NCBI RefSeq assembly: GCF_031843945.1
Contig: NZ_JAVTJJ010000001.1
Location: forward strand, 248,001 to 312,000
DNA length: 64,000 bases
Direction: 5' to 3'
Source of the DNA: Paracidovorax sp031843945
Lineage (GTDB): Bacteria > Pseudomonadota > Gammaproteobacteria > Burkholderiales > Burkholderiaceae_C
Shown: positions 7,029 through 18,003 of the stretch, piece after piece
Layout: every line of letters starts with the position of its first letter
Position numbering within the stretch: the stretch's first letter is position 1
Program-made: the position numbers and the translations under genes
The notes under the pieces: generated by a model
Database searches by the model: none
Told to the model about the DNA's origin: nothing
Seen by the model: the letters and a program-made list of their open reading frames with translations, nothing else

Positions 7029-8893
7029 TAGCTGCTTTCCAGACTCCAGTGCACGCGCGAGAAGTCGCCCAGCGCCAAATCTTTCTCGTGGATGCAGTAG
7101 GTCAGCGTGCCGGCGTCCCAGAAATTGAATCCTGGGTTGCCGTCCGAATCCAGTTTCAGCAGGTTGACCCATTCTTCAGGCAGGCCGCCCTGATGGCGCG
7201 AGGCCTGCTCCTGCGGGTTCTCGTGTTGGGTGAAGACTTCGGCGTTCATCGTGTGGGCGCCGCACCGCGGGTCTGTGTTGCCGGTCAGCTCTTCTTCCAG
7301 CGCCCAGTAAGCCTGCTGCAATTTCTCGTCCTCATTCAGCTTGAGCAGCACCGCATCCTTGCCGGTCAGGCGACTCGCGGCACTGTAGAGACTGGGTACC
7401 GAAACAGTGCTGTCGATCCGGACCTGAAAGCCGCGGTACGCGTCGGCTGCATCCATGCCGTCGACGAACTCGGCGTCCTGCGGCCACGCGAAGGTGCGCA
7501 AGGTGTGGGCCGGCGCGATGCTGTGCAATACACGCACGCTGTCACCGAGCTCCTGTCCCTCACCAAAGAAGTAGAGGTAGCCGATGCGGGGCAGCCAGGT
7601 TTGCAGGGGTGCCAACGCCTGAAGGTCGAGTTGGGCGTAGAAACGCCAGAGCTTGCCATCGGTGACCGGATAGTCGGTGCCCGGCGCAAGATCAGGTGCG
7701 CCGCCGATGCGACTGCGCCCGAGTACCGCGTAGTCGTCAGGCAAGGTCGTGACAAGGCGCAGTGCCTGCCGCGCGTGGCGCAGCAGGGCTTTTTCATAGC
7801 GTTTGAGCTTGTGTCGCGACAGCGCAGCCCCCAGCAAAGCGACATGTTCCGGGCTGCTGTGGGCCATGAACGACGTGCGGTCGACGGTGACTTCGACCTC
7901 GGGCCGGTATTGGATGTCACGAAACAGCGCCTCGCTTTTCTTCTCGACATTCACCTTCGGCACGTTCTTGAGCGATGCGGACAGCGACTCGAAGGGGTTG
8001 CCCTCGATGTTCAGATGGGTGATGGCAGGGAGGTGGCCAATGCTCTCGGGCAGCGTGCGCAGGCGGTTGCCGGTCAGCGTCAGAAGTTTGAGTTGGGCGA
8101 GTTCGCCGATGCTGTTGGGGAGCACTTCCACCGTCCCGTAAGTGATCGAGAGCTCTTCCAGCGCCTGCAATTGTCCCAGCGTGTCTGGCAGCGTCTGAAC
8201 GTGCGGGCTGCGGATGTACAGGCGGCGCAGTGAACGCATTTCGCCCAGCCAATCGGGCACGACGGACTGGGGCGCACCGGCAGAGGCCCAGTGCTGCTGC
8301 AGCGACAGAAATTCGAGCCGGGTGAACGCGCGCAGTTCTTCGGGCCATTGGCCGTCCCAGTCGGCCAGCAGCAGCTCGCGCACGTGCTGTGGCGGTACAC
8401 GCGACGCTGCTTTCAGGCTGCGGTAGAGGTGCGGCTTGAGCGTGACCTCCCCGGAATCGCACAAGTACACCAGATGCATGGGCAGGCCTTCCGCGTCGCT
8501 CTCGTGTTCGGAGCGCAAAACCCCTCGCAGCTCGATCCGATCGGGCCGCAGATCGACCTGGCCAAAGAAGCAGGCGCCAAAGCGCGTGCCCTTTTCCCAC
8601 AGGTAGAAGCCGCAGTCGTGTCCCTCCGGTCCCGGATGGACGAACTGTTGCCGGGGCGAGCCCGTCATGTCGTCGAAAAAAAAGGTGCTACTCCAGATGC
8701 CCGGTGCGATCCATCCGGGCTCAGCAGTGTCCGAGCCCTCGGCAGAGAACACCCGAGCGTGCCCCGCGGCCGCATCAAAGCGCACGGGTTGAGCACGCAA
8801 GTCGAAGCGCATGCCGCCCTCCTGAAAGCTGGCGGTGCTGTCCGGCGTGAACTCGAAGTCTGTCTGGCCAATGCGCCAAAAAGAGGTGGACAT
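7028..8893 (-). CDS. Leucine-rich-repeat / DUF1963 protein
   Basis: 621 residues, cytoplasmic by appearance (no signal or membrane helix). The N-terminal 150 residues form an unassigned domain. About 170-310 are leucine-rich repeats of the bacterial LPxxLGxLxxLxxL type (LPDTLGQLQALEELSI, LPNSIGELAQLKLLTLTGN, LPESIGHLPAITHLNIEGN). About 370-621 resembles DUF1963 (YwqG-like: LGRSRIGGAPDLAPGTDYP, YLYFFGEG, DAGTLTYCIHEKDL). The TAG stop (7028-7030) lies in the junction with the IS5-like remnant; the DUF1963 end looks nearly complete, so at most a few residues were lost. Monocistronic; function unknown, with the LRR suggesting a binding or polymorphic-toxin/immunity-type role. Confidence 0.8.
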   Translation of the reverse strand: MSTSFWRIGQTDFEFTPDSTASFQEGGMRFDLRAQPVRFDAAAGHARVFSAEGSDTAEPGWIAPGIWSSTFFFDDMTGSPRQQFVHPGPEGHDCGFYLWEKGTRFGACFFGQVDLRPDRIELRGVLRSEHESDAEGLPMHLVYLCDSGEVTLKPHLYRSLKAASRVPPQHVRELLLADWDGQWPEELRAFTRLEFLSLQQHWASAGAPQSVVPDWLGEMRSLRRLYIRSPHVQTLPDTLGQLQALEELSITYGTVEVLPNSIGELAQLKLLTLTGNRLRTLPESIGHLPAITHLNIEGNPFESLSASLKNVPKVNVEKKSEALFRDIQYRPEVEVTVDRTSFMAHSSPEHVALLGAALSRHKLKRYEKALLRHARQALRLVTTLPDDYAVLGRSRIGGAPDLAPGTDYPVTDGKLWRFYAQLDLQALAPLQTWLPRIGYLYFFGEGQELGDSVRVLHSIAPAHTLRTFAWPQDAEFVDGMDAADAYRGFQVRIDSTVSVPSLYSAASRLTGKDAVLLKLNEDEKLQQAYWALEEELTGNTDPRCGAHTMNAEVFTQHENPQEQASRHQGGLPEEWVNLLKLDSDGNPGFNFWDAGTLTYCIHEKDLALGDFSRVHWSLESS

Positions 8894-9086
8894 GTTTGCA
8901 ATCTCCGTGGATGGCGACGCTGAAATCCTATCAAGTTCATTCCAGCCCGCTGCGCAGTGAGCCTGGGCGGTGCAGGCGACGACGAAGCAGCGGGCTGACC
9001 TGGCTAGCGCCGGGTTAATGCCGGGTTAGCGCGAGCACCTTACTTGGGTCGGGATCAGCAGGCATGGCGGGTTTATTCCCGCACTC

Positions 9087-9725
9087 TCAGTCGCCGGCAG
9101 CCTGCAACCCGTGGCTGAAGTGCGCCTGCATCTGTGAAATGGCGGCGGCAGGGTCGCGCCCCTCGATGGCTGCCATCACGGCCCGGTGTTCGGCCAGCGA
9201 TTCCTCAATGCGCCCGGCCTTGAGCAGCGAGTTGTGGCGGTTGAGCTTCATCACCTTGCGCAGATCGGCCACCATCTGGTTGCGCCAGCGGTTGCCTGCC
9301 AGCTCTAGCAGGCGCATGTGAAAGCGTTCGTTGAGCGCGAAGAAGCGGTCGCGGTCTTCCACGGCGGCGGCAAGCCCTTCGTGCAGGGCCTGCAATTCCT
9401 GCAGCTGTGCATCGGAGGCCTGCGCGGCGACCACCCCGGCCGCATCACTTTCCAGCAGCGACAGCAGGTGGTACACGTCGCGCAGGTCCTTGTCGGACAC
9501 CTCGGTCACATAGGCGCCGCGGCGCAGCTTCATGGTGACCAGGCCCTCAGCCGCCAGCACCTTCAGCGCCTCGCGCAGCGGGGTGCGGCTGATGCCGAAT
9601 TCTTCGGCGATCTTCAGCTCGTCGATCCAGCTTCCGGGCTCCAGCTCGCGCTTGAAGATGCGCTGGCGCAGTTGCTCCGCCACCTCTTCATAGAGGGCGC
9701 GGGGCGTAAGCGTGAGGGCAGACAT
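9087..9725 (-). CDS. GntR/FadR-family (FCD) transcriptional regulator
   Basis: 212 residues: winged HTH at the N-terminus (LYEEVAEQLRQRIFKREL, ISRTPLREALKVLAAEGLV) and an all-helical FCD ligand domain with the usual metal-binding His pattern (FHMRLLELAGN, EHRAVMAAI). It is divergent from the methylmalonyl-CoA mutase gene with about 165 bases between starts. A perfect palindrome lies in that gap (9791-9806). By position it probably controls the propionyl-CoA/methylmalonyl-CoA operon, with an acyl-CoA or organic acid as ligand (inference). Confidence 0.85.
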   Translation of the reverse strand: MSALTLTPRALYEEVAEQLRQRIFKRELEPGSWIDELKIAEEFGISRTPLREALKVLAAEGLVTMKLRRGAYVTEVSDKDLRDVYHLLSLLESDAAGVVAAQASDAQLQELQALHEGLAAAVEDRDRFFALNERFHMRLLELAGNRWRNQMVADLRKVMKLNRHNSLLKAGRIEESLAEHRAVMAAIEGRDPAAAISQMQAHFSHGLQAAGD

Positions 9726-9790
9726 GGCCGCAATGTACTTGAAAAAAACTATAAATTAATAATTACGGCAGGCGTAGAATGCCACCAGAA

Positions 9791-9806
9791 TTGACGTGGA
9801 CGTCAA
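9791..9806. promoter_or_regulatory. Perfect palindrome TTGACGTGGACGTCAA, candidate GntR operator
   Basis: 7-bp arms (TTGACGT / ACGTCAA) around GG, in the divergent gntR-scpA intergenic region. The size and symmetry fit a dimeric FCD-GntR or similar regulator. An AT-rich stretch with TATAAATTAATAAT lies just left of it (about 9750-9765), which could hold -10 elements for the divergent promoters. Confidence 0.6.
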
Positions 9807-9892
9807 TGCCCGTTGCCTTGCGCAGTGGGTAATTGACGACCATGGAGTGCCGCCGGATCGCCTTTCGGGAACCCCAGACCACCGCCAAAGAC

Positions 9893-12055
<2,163 letters not shown>

Positions 12056-12079
12056 CTGGGAAGCACGGCACAACCAGAA

Positions 12080-12105
12080 CCGTTCGGGCTGATCCTGACG
12101 AAGCC
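12080..12105. repeat. TCGAAG-type short repeat, copy a
   Basis: A 26-bp unit beginning CCGTTCGGGCTGATCC and ending GACGAAGCC, close to the common proteobacterial repeat CCGTTCGGGCTGAGCC...GTCGAAGCC. It lies in the gap between scpA and the GIY-YIG frame, with an inverted partner at 12128-12153. Confidence 0.65.
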
Positions 12106-12127
12106 TGGGCGCGACTCCGATGCAGCC

Positions 12128-12153
12128 TTGGACGGGCTCAGGCTGAACCGGTC
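12128..12153. repeat. TCGAAG-type short repeat, copy b (inverted)
   Basis: CTTGGACGGGCTCAGGCTGAAC, a degenerate reverse complement of copy a (about 18 of 22 consensus positions). Copies a and b form an inverted pair immediately 5' of the GIY-YIG reading frame. Confidence 0.55.
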
Positions 12154-12216
12154 GGGGTGGCTCAGAGCGAGCGGTGCGCAGTGGCGCGCGTGCCTGCCCA
12201 AATCAACGACTGACGC

Positions 12217-13704
12217 ATGCGCTCCTTCTACGTCTATATCCTGCGTTGCTCTGACAGGTCCTACTATGTCGGCCATACGGATGACATGGCGCTGCGCATG
12301 CAGCAGCACGACAGCGGCGGCACCGGCTACACGTCATTGCGAAAGCCTGTGGAGCTTCTTTGGAGCGGCGAGTTTGAAACCCGTGAAGGAGCCATCGCTT
12401 TCGAGCAGCAGATCAAGGGCTGGTCGCGGGCCAAGAAGGAGGCACTGATGGCTGGCGACTGGGAGCGCGTTCAAGTGCTGGCTCGGTCGCACGGCAAAGT
12501 GGTGGGAGTGCCCCGGCTTCGACAAGCTCAGCCCGAACGGACGGGGGAGGAAGCAGAACGGGGTAATAAACCCGCTGACGAAGTCCGAAAACCCCAGATA
12601 GTGGAAGCCCGCATACCCGGAACCGTGGAAGCCCACATACCCCCACCCGTTCAGCCTGAGCCTGTCGAAGGCCTGCCCAAGCTTTCGCAGGACTTGCTTC
12701 CCAGCATCACCGGCAACCCCGGCCCCATCCAGCGCCGCGCCATCGCCAAATCCATCACCCTGCTCGAATCCACCCGCGCCGACCACCGCGCCCAAGGCGA
12801 CGAGTTGCTCACCGCACTGCTGCCGCACACCGGCCAGTCGTTTCGCCTGGGCATCAGCGGCGTGCCGGGCGTGGGCAAGTCCACCTTCATCGAAGTGCTG
12901 GGCCTGTTCCTGATCGAGCGCGGCCACCGCGTCGCCGTGCTCACCATCGACCCGTCTTCCACCGTGTCGGGCGGCTCCATCCTGGGCGACAAGACGCGCA
13001 TGGAGCGGCTGTCCATGCACGAGCAGGCGTACATCCGGCCCAGTCCGTCCAGCGGCACATTGGGCGGCGTGGCCGAAAAAACGCGCGAGGCGATGCTGGT
13101 CTGCGAGGCGGCCGGCTACGACATCGTCATCGTCGAGACCGTGGGCGTGGGCCAGAGCGAGATCGCTGCGGCCGGCATGACAGACATGTTCGTGCTGCTG
13201 CAGCTGCCCAACGCCGGCGACGACCTGCAGGCCATCAAGAAGGGCGTGATGGAGATCGCCGACCTGGTGGTCATCAACAAGGCCGACATCGACAAGCATG
13301 CCGCCACGCGGGCCGAGGCGCAGATCACATCTTCGCTGCGCCTGCTTGGCATGCACGGCAATCCTGACCACGCCACGCACGGCGCGCTGTGGCAGCCGCG
13401 CGTGGTGCAGATCAGCGCGCTGCTGGGGCATGGCGTCGATGGGTTCTGGGCGGCCGTAGAGCAGTTCCGCACCCAGCAGGCCGACAACGGCCGCCTGGCG
13501 ATGCGCCGCGAAAAGCAGTCATTGGCGTGGATGTGGGAGCGCATCGACGCGGGCTTGAAGCAGGCTTTTCGCCAGCACCCGCAGGTGCAGGCGCTGCTGC
13601 CCACCTTGCGGGCCGACGTGGCGGCAGGGCGCATTGCGGCATCGACCGCAGCACGAAATCTGCTTGCAGCGCAATCTGGGCCAGCGCTGCCAGCTATCGA
13701 TTAA
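12217..13704 (+). CDS. meaB: GIY-YIG domain fused in frame to MeaB/ArgK GTPase
   Basis: One 495-codon frame. Residues 1-90 are a UPF0213-type GIY-YIG nuclease domain (FYVYILRCSDRSYYVGHT, QQIKGWSRAKKEALMAGDWE). Residues 95-155 are a linker encoded by two inverted short repeats (PRLRQAQPERT; PVQPEPVEG) and a 24-base tandem duplication (VEARIPGT / VEAHIPPP). Residues about 160-495 are MeaB: Walker A GVPGVGKST (about 215-223), DPSSTVSGGSILGDKTRM, ETVGVGQSE and NKADID. MeaB guards and reloads methylmalonyl-CoA mutase, consistent with its place after scpA. MeaB could also initiate alone at in-frame GTG codons near 12600, so whether a fusion protein is made is unknown. The C-terminus (GPALPAID) overlaps another repeat. 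Confidence 0.85.
   Translation: MRSFYVYILRCSDRSYYVGHTDDMALRMQQHDSGGTGYTSLRKPVELLWSGEFETREGAIAFEQQIKGWSRAKKEALMAGDWERVQVLARSHGKVVGVPRLRQAQPERTGEEAERGNKPADEVRKPQIVEARIPGTVEAHIPPPVQPEPVEGLPKLSQDLLPSITGNPGPIQRRAIAKSITLLESTRADHRAQGDELLTALLPHTGQSFRLGISGVPGVGKSTFIEVLGLFLIERGHRVAVLTIDPSSTVSGGSILGDKTRMERLSMHEQAYIRPSPSSGTLGGVAEKTREAMLVCEAAGYDIVIVETVGVGQSEIAAAGMTDMFVLLQLPNAGDDLQAIKKGVMEIADLVVINKADIDKHAATRAEAQITSSLRLLGMHGNPDHATHGALWQPRVVQISALLGHGVDGFWAAVEQFRTQQADNGRLAMRREKQSLAWMWERIDAGLKQAFRQHPQVQALLPTLRADVAAGRIAASTAARNLLAAQSGPALPAID
12514..12540. repeat. TCGAAG-type short repeat, copy c (in frame)
   Basis: Begins CGGCTTCGACAAGC and ends CAGCCCGAACGG, an excellent match to the repeat consensus. It is translated as part of the linker (RLRQAQPER) directly after the GIY-YIG domain. 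Confidence 0.8.
12601..12641. repeat. Tandem duplication in the GIY-YIG/MeaB linker
   Basis: GTGGAAGCCCGCATACCC at 12601 recurs 24 bases later as GTGGAAGCCCACATACCC, one base different. It encodes VEARIP and VEAHIP. It lies between the inverted repeats c and d. Confidence 0.75.
12648..12671. repeat. TCGAAG-type short repeat, copy d (inverted partner of c)
   Basis: CGTTCAGCCTGAGCCTGTCG followed by AAGG, the reverse-complement orientation of copy c, 107 bases away. It is translated as PVQPEPVEG, the last linker residues before the MeaB domain. Confidence 0.8.
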
Positions 13705-13711
13705 ATAGCAG
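13671..13711. repeat. AGCGCT-family repeat at the meaB stop codon
   Basis: CAATCTGGGCCAGCGCTGCC followed by AGCTATCGATTAAATAGCAG resembles one half of the palindromic repeat with its GCTATC...AATAGCA tail (compare 49270-49339). It supplies the last codons of meaB and the TAA stop. Confidence 0.5.
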
Positions 13712-13738
13712 TTCATTTCTTTGAGAGAGCGATCGACC

Positions 13739-15271
<1,533 letters not shown>

Positions 15272-15278
15272 GCCGCGC

Positions 15279-15818
15279 ATGAAAACCGTCTGGATCGTCG
15301 ATGGCGCCTACCTCTTCAACTACGGCAAGAACCGCCCGTTCGACTACCTGAAGCTCAAGAACGAGATCACGCGCCTGAACGGCGGGCCGATCTACGAGAG
15401 CTATTACCTGAACTCCGAGACCGACCCGTCTACCGATGCGCAGAACTCGTTCCACTCGTGGATCAAGAGCGCACCGCCCGTCGGGCCGAAATTCCGGGTG
15501 CAGCTGTACAAGCTCAAGAAGATGCACATGAGCTGCCCCCAGTGCGGCCACTCGTTCGATCGGTGGGTCCAAAAAGGCGTGGACGTGGGCATCGCCACGC
15601 TGATCATCAAACTGGCGGCGCAGAACGTCTACGACCGGCTGATCCTGTCGGCCGGCGACGGCGACTTCGAGGATGCCATCTCCTATGTGAAGTCCGAGCT
15701 GCACAAGGAAGTGTGGATGTCGGGATCCACCGCCAGCCTGTCACCTGATCTGCAGTCGTATTCCGACAACGTGCTCTGGATGGAAGACATGAGCCCGGCC
15801 ATCGACAGGACTTTCTGA
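15279..15818 (+). CDS. NYN-domain (LabA/DUF88-type) putative RNase
   Basis: 179 residues with a PIN-like NYN fold. The acidic positions expected for metal-dependent nucleases are present: D8 in IVDGAYLF, D in KGVDVGIATLII, and the pair in SAGDGDFEDAISYV. A C-x2-C knuckle (MSCPQCGHSF) lies mid-protein. It begins 7 bases after pccB and precedes pccA by 53 bases, so it sits inside the carboxylase operon. NYN proteins are generally linked to RNA processing; what it does between the two PCC genes is unknown. Confidence 0.8.
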   Translation: MKTVWIVDGAYLFNYGKNRPFDYLKLKNEITRLNGGPIYESYYLNSETDPSTDAQNSFHSWIKSAPPVGPKFRVQLYKLKKMHMSCPQCGHSFDRWVQKGVDVGIATLIIKLAAQNVYDRLILSAGDGDFEDAISYVKSELHKEVWMSGSTASLSPDLQSYSDNVLWMEDMSPAIDRTF

Positions 15819-15871
15819 GTCCTTCGCCACTGCCTTCGCAATCCATCGTTGCCACTTCTTCTCAACGCACT

Positions 15872-17920
15872 ATGTTCACCAAAATCCTGATTGCCAACCG
15901 AGGCGAAATCGCCTGCCGCGTCATCGCCACCGCCAAGAAGATGGGCATTGCCACGGTAGCCGTCTATTCCGACGCCGACAAGGAAGCGCGCCACGTCAAG
16001 CTGGCGGATGAAGCCGTGCACATCGGCGCTGCGCCCAGCCGCGAGTCGTACCTGCTTGCCGACAAGATCATCGCTGCCGCCAAGCAGACCGGCGCGCAGG
16101 CCATTCACCCGGGCTACGGGTTCCTTTCGGAGAACGAAGCCTTCGCCCAGCGCTGCGAAGACGAAGGCATCGCTTTCATCGGCCCCAAGGCGCATTCGAT
16201 TGCGGCCATGGGCGACAAGATCGCCTCCAAGAAGCTGGCGAACGAGGCGAAGGTCAACACCATTCCGGGCTGGAACGACGCCATCGAGTCGGCCGAGCGG
16301 GCGGTGCAGATCGCCCGGGACATCGGCTATCCGGTGATGATCAAGGCATCCGCTGGCGGCGGGGGCAAAGGCCTGCGCGTGGCCCATGACGACAAGGAAG
16401 CGCTGGAAGGCTTCACCGCCTGCCAGAACGAGGCCCGCAACAGCTTCGGCGACGACCGCATCTTCATCGAGAAGTTCGTGCAGCAGCCGCGCCACATCGA
16501 GATCCAGGTGCTGGGCGACAGCCACGGCAACGTCATCTACCTGAACGAGCGCGAATGCTCCATCCAGCGCCGGCACCAGAAGGTGATCGAAGAAGCGCCG
16601 TCGCCTTTCATCAGCGATGCGACCCGCAAGGCCATGGGCGAGCAGGCCGTGCAATTGGCCAAGGCCGTCAAGTACCAGTCGGCCGGCACGGTGGAGTTCG
16701 TCGTCGGCAAGGACCAGGACTTCTACTTTCTGGAGATGAACACCCGTTTGCAGGTGGAGCACCCGGTGACCGAGTGCATCACGGGCCTGGACCTGGTGGA
16801 GCTGATGATTCGCGTGGCCGCCGGCGAGGCGCTGCCGCTGACGCAATCGGAAGTGAAGCGCGACGGCTGGGCCATCGAGTGCCGCATCAACGCCGAAGAC
16901 CCTTTCCGCAATTTTTTGCCAAGCACCGGCCGGCTGGTGCGCTTTCAGCCGCCGGTCGAATCGATGTTCCAGTCCGACACCAGCCGCAAGCTGGGCGTGC
17001 GGGTGGACACGGGCGTGTACGAGGGCGGAGAGATCCCGATGTACTACGACTCGATGATCGCCAAGCTCATCGTGCACGGCACCGACCGCGAAGACGCCAT
17101 CCACAAGATGCGCGCGGCGCTCAACGGCTTCGTCATTCGCGGCATCAGCAGCAACATTCCGTTCCAGGCGGCGCTGTTGGCGCACCCGAAGTTCGTGTCG
17201 GGCGAGTTCAACACCGGCTTCATCGCCGAGCACTACGCCCACGGCTTCCATGCGGAAGACGTGCCGCACGAAGACCCGCTGTTTCTCGTCGCACTGGCCG
17301 CGTTCATGAACCGCCGCTACCGCGCTCGGGCGTCAGGCATCACCGGGCAACTGGCCGGCCACCACGTGAAGGTGGGCGAGCAGTTCGTGGTGGTGGTGCT
17401 GGGTGCGGATGGGCAGCATCACCACCACGAAGTTTCGGTCACCGACTTTCAAGACAAATCGGGCTCCAGCGCTGTATCTGTGGGCGGTAGAAGCTATCAA
17501 ATCAGTAGCGCCGCCACGCTGGGGCAGATCCGTGTTCAGGGCCAGTGCAACGGCTCGGGCTTCACCGCCCAGGTCGAACGCGGCACGCCGCGCAACCCGC
17601 TGGCATTGCGCATCGCGCACAACGGCACACAGATCGACGCCGTGGTGCTGTCGCCGCTGGGCGCGCGCCTGCACCAGCTGATGCCGTTCAAGGCGCCGCC
17701 AGACCTGAGCAAGTTTCTGCTGTCGCCCATGCCGGGCCTGCTGGTGCAGGTGGCGGTGCAGCCCGGCCAGACGGTGCAGGCCGGCGAAAAGCTGGCGGTG
17801 ATCGAGGCGATGAAGATGGAAAACATCCTCTTCGCCGCGCAGGACGGCGTGGTGTCCAAGGTGCTGGCCAGCCAGGGCGAGTCGCTGGCGGTCGATCAGG
17901 TGATCGTCGAGTTCCAGTGA
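15872..17920 (+). CDS. pccA: Propionyl-CoA carboxylase alpha chain (biotin carboxylase + BCCP)
   Basis: 682 residues. Biotin carboxylase domain at the N-terminus (KILIANRGEIACRVI, HPGYGFLSENE, ATP-grasp KASAGGGGKGLR, EMNTRLQVEHPVTE). A linking BT-type region is at about 480-600, and the biotinyl domain at the end has the biotinylated Lys in AMKMEN. It loads CO2 on biotin for PccB. A stretch at about residues 528-546 (SGSSAVSVGGRSYQIS) is encoded by DNA resembling the dispersed palindromic repeat, i.e. possibly an in-frame insertion in a tolerant linker. Biotin would be supplied by bioB 0.9 kb downstream. Confidence 0.95.
   Translation: MFTKILIANRGEIACRVIATAKKMGIATVAVYSDADKEARHVKLADEAVHIGAAPSRESYLLADKIIAAAKQTGAQAIHPGYGFLSENEAFAQRCEDEGIAFIGPKAHSIAAMGDKIASKKLANEAKVNTIPGWNDAIESAERAVQIARDIGYPVMIKASAGGGGKGLRVAHDDKEALEGFTACQNEARNSFGDDRIFIEKFVQQPRHIEIQVLGDSHGNVIYLNERECSIQRRHQKVIEEAPSPFISDATRKAMGEQAVQLAKAVKYQSAGTVEFVVGKDQDFYFLEMNTRLQVEHPVTECITGLDLVELMIRVAAGEALPLTQSEVKRDGWAIECRINAEDPFRNFLPSTGRLVRFQPPVESMFQSDTSRKLGVRVDTGVYEGGEIPMYYDSMIAKLIVHGTDREDAIHKMRAALNGFVIRGISSNIPFQAALLAHPKFVSGEFNTGFIAEHYAHGFHAEDVPHEDPLFLVALAAFMNRRYRARASGITGQLAGHHVKVGEQFVVVVLGADGQHHHHEVSVTDFQDKSGSSAVSVGGRSYQISSAATLGQIRVQGQCNGSGFTAQVERGTPRNPLALRIAHNGTQIDAVVLSPLGARLHQLMPFKAPPDLSKFLLSPMPGLLVQVAVQPGQTVQAGEKLAVIEAMKMENILFAAQDGVVSKVLASQGESLAVDQVIVEFQ
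17454..17509. repeat. AGCGCT-family repeat inside pccA coding sequence
   Basis: ACAAATCGGGCTCCAGCGCT at the left and GAAGCTATCAAATCAGTAGC at the right closely match the intergenic copy at 49270-49339 (CAAATCGGGCTCTAGCGCTT ... GGCTATCAATTCAATAGC). The inner arms have drifted. The reading frame is kept through it. Confidence 0.6.
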
Positions 17921-17933
17921 AGGTTTAAGGTGT

Positions 17934-17987
17934 TTTTGGCCTCTGGCGCTTATCTATCAAGCGTTAGTTGCTATAACAATAATAGCA
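17934..17987. repeat. AGCGCT-family palindromic repeat downstream of pccA
   Basis: TTTTTGGCCTCTGGCGCTTA, then TCAAGCGTTAGTTGCTATAA and CAATAATAGCA: an imperfect GCGCTT...AAGCGT stem with the conserved TTGGCC and GCTAT flanks. It fills most of the pccA-VOC gap and may act as a terminator or mRNA-stabilising hairpin. Confidence 0.75.
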
Positions 17988-18003
17988 TTAAGGATTTGAC
18001 GAC

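Noticed and set aside
15683..17269. 528-codon open frame opposite pccA
   Set aside because: Same reason; the + strand encodes biotin carboxylase with all motifs.
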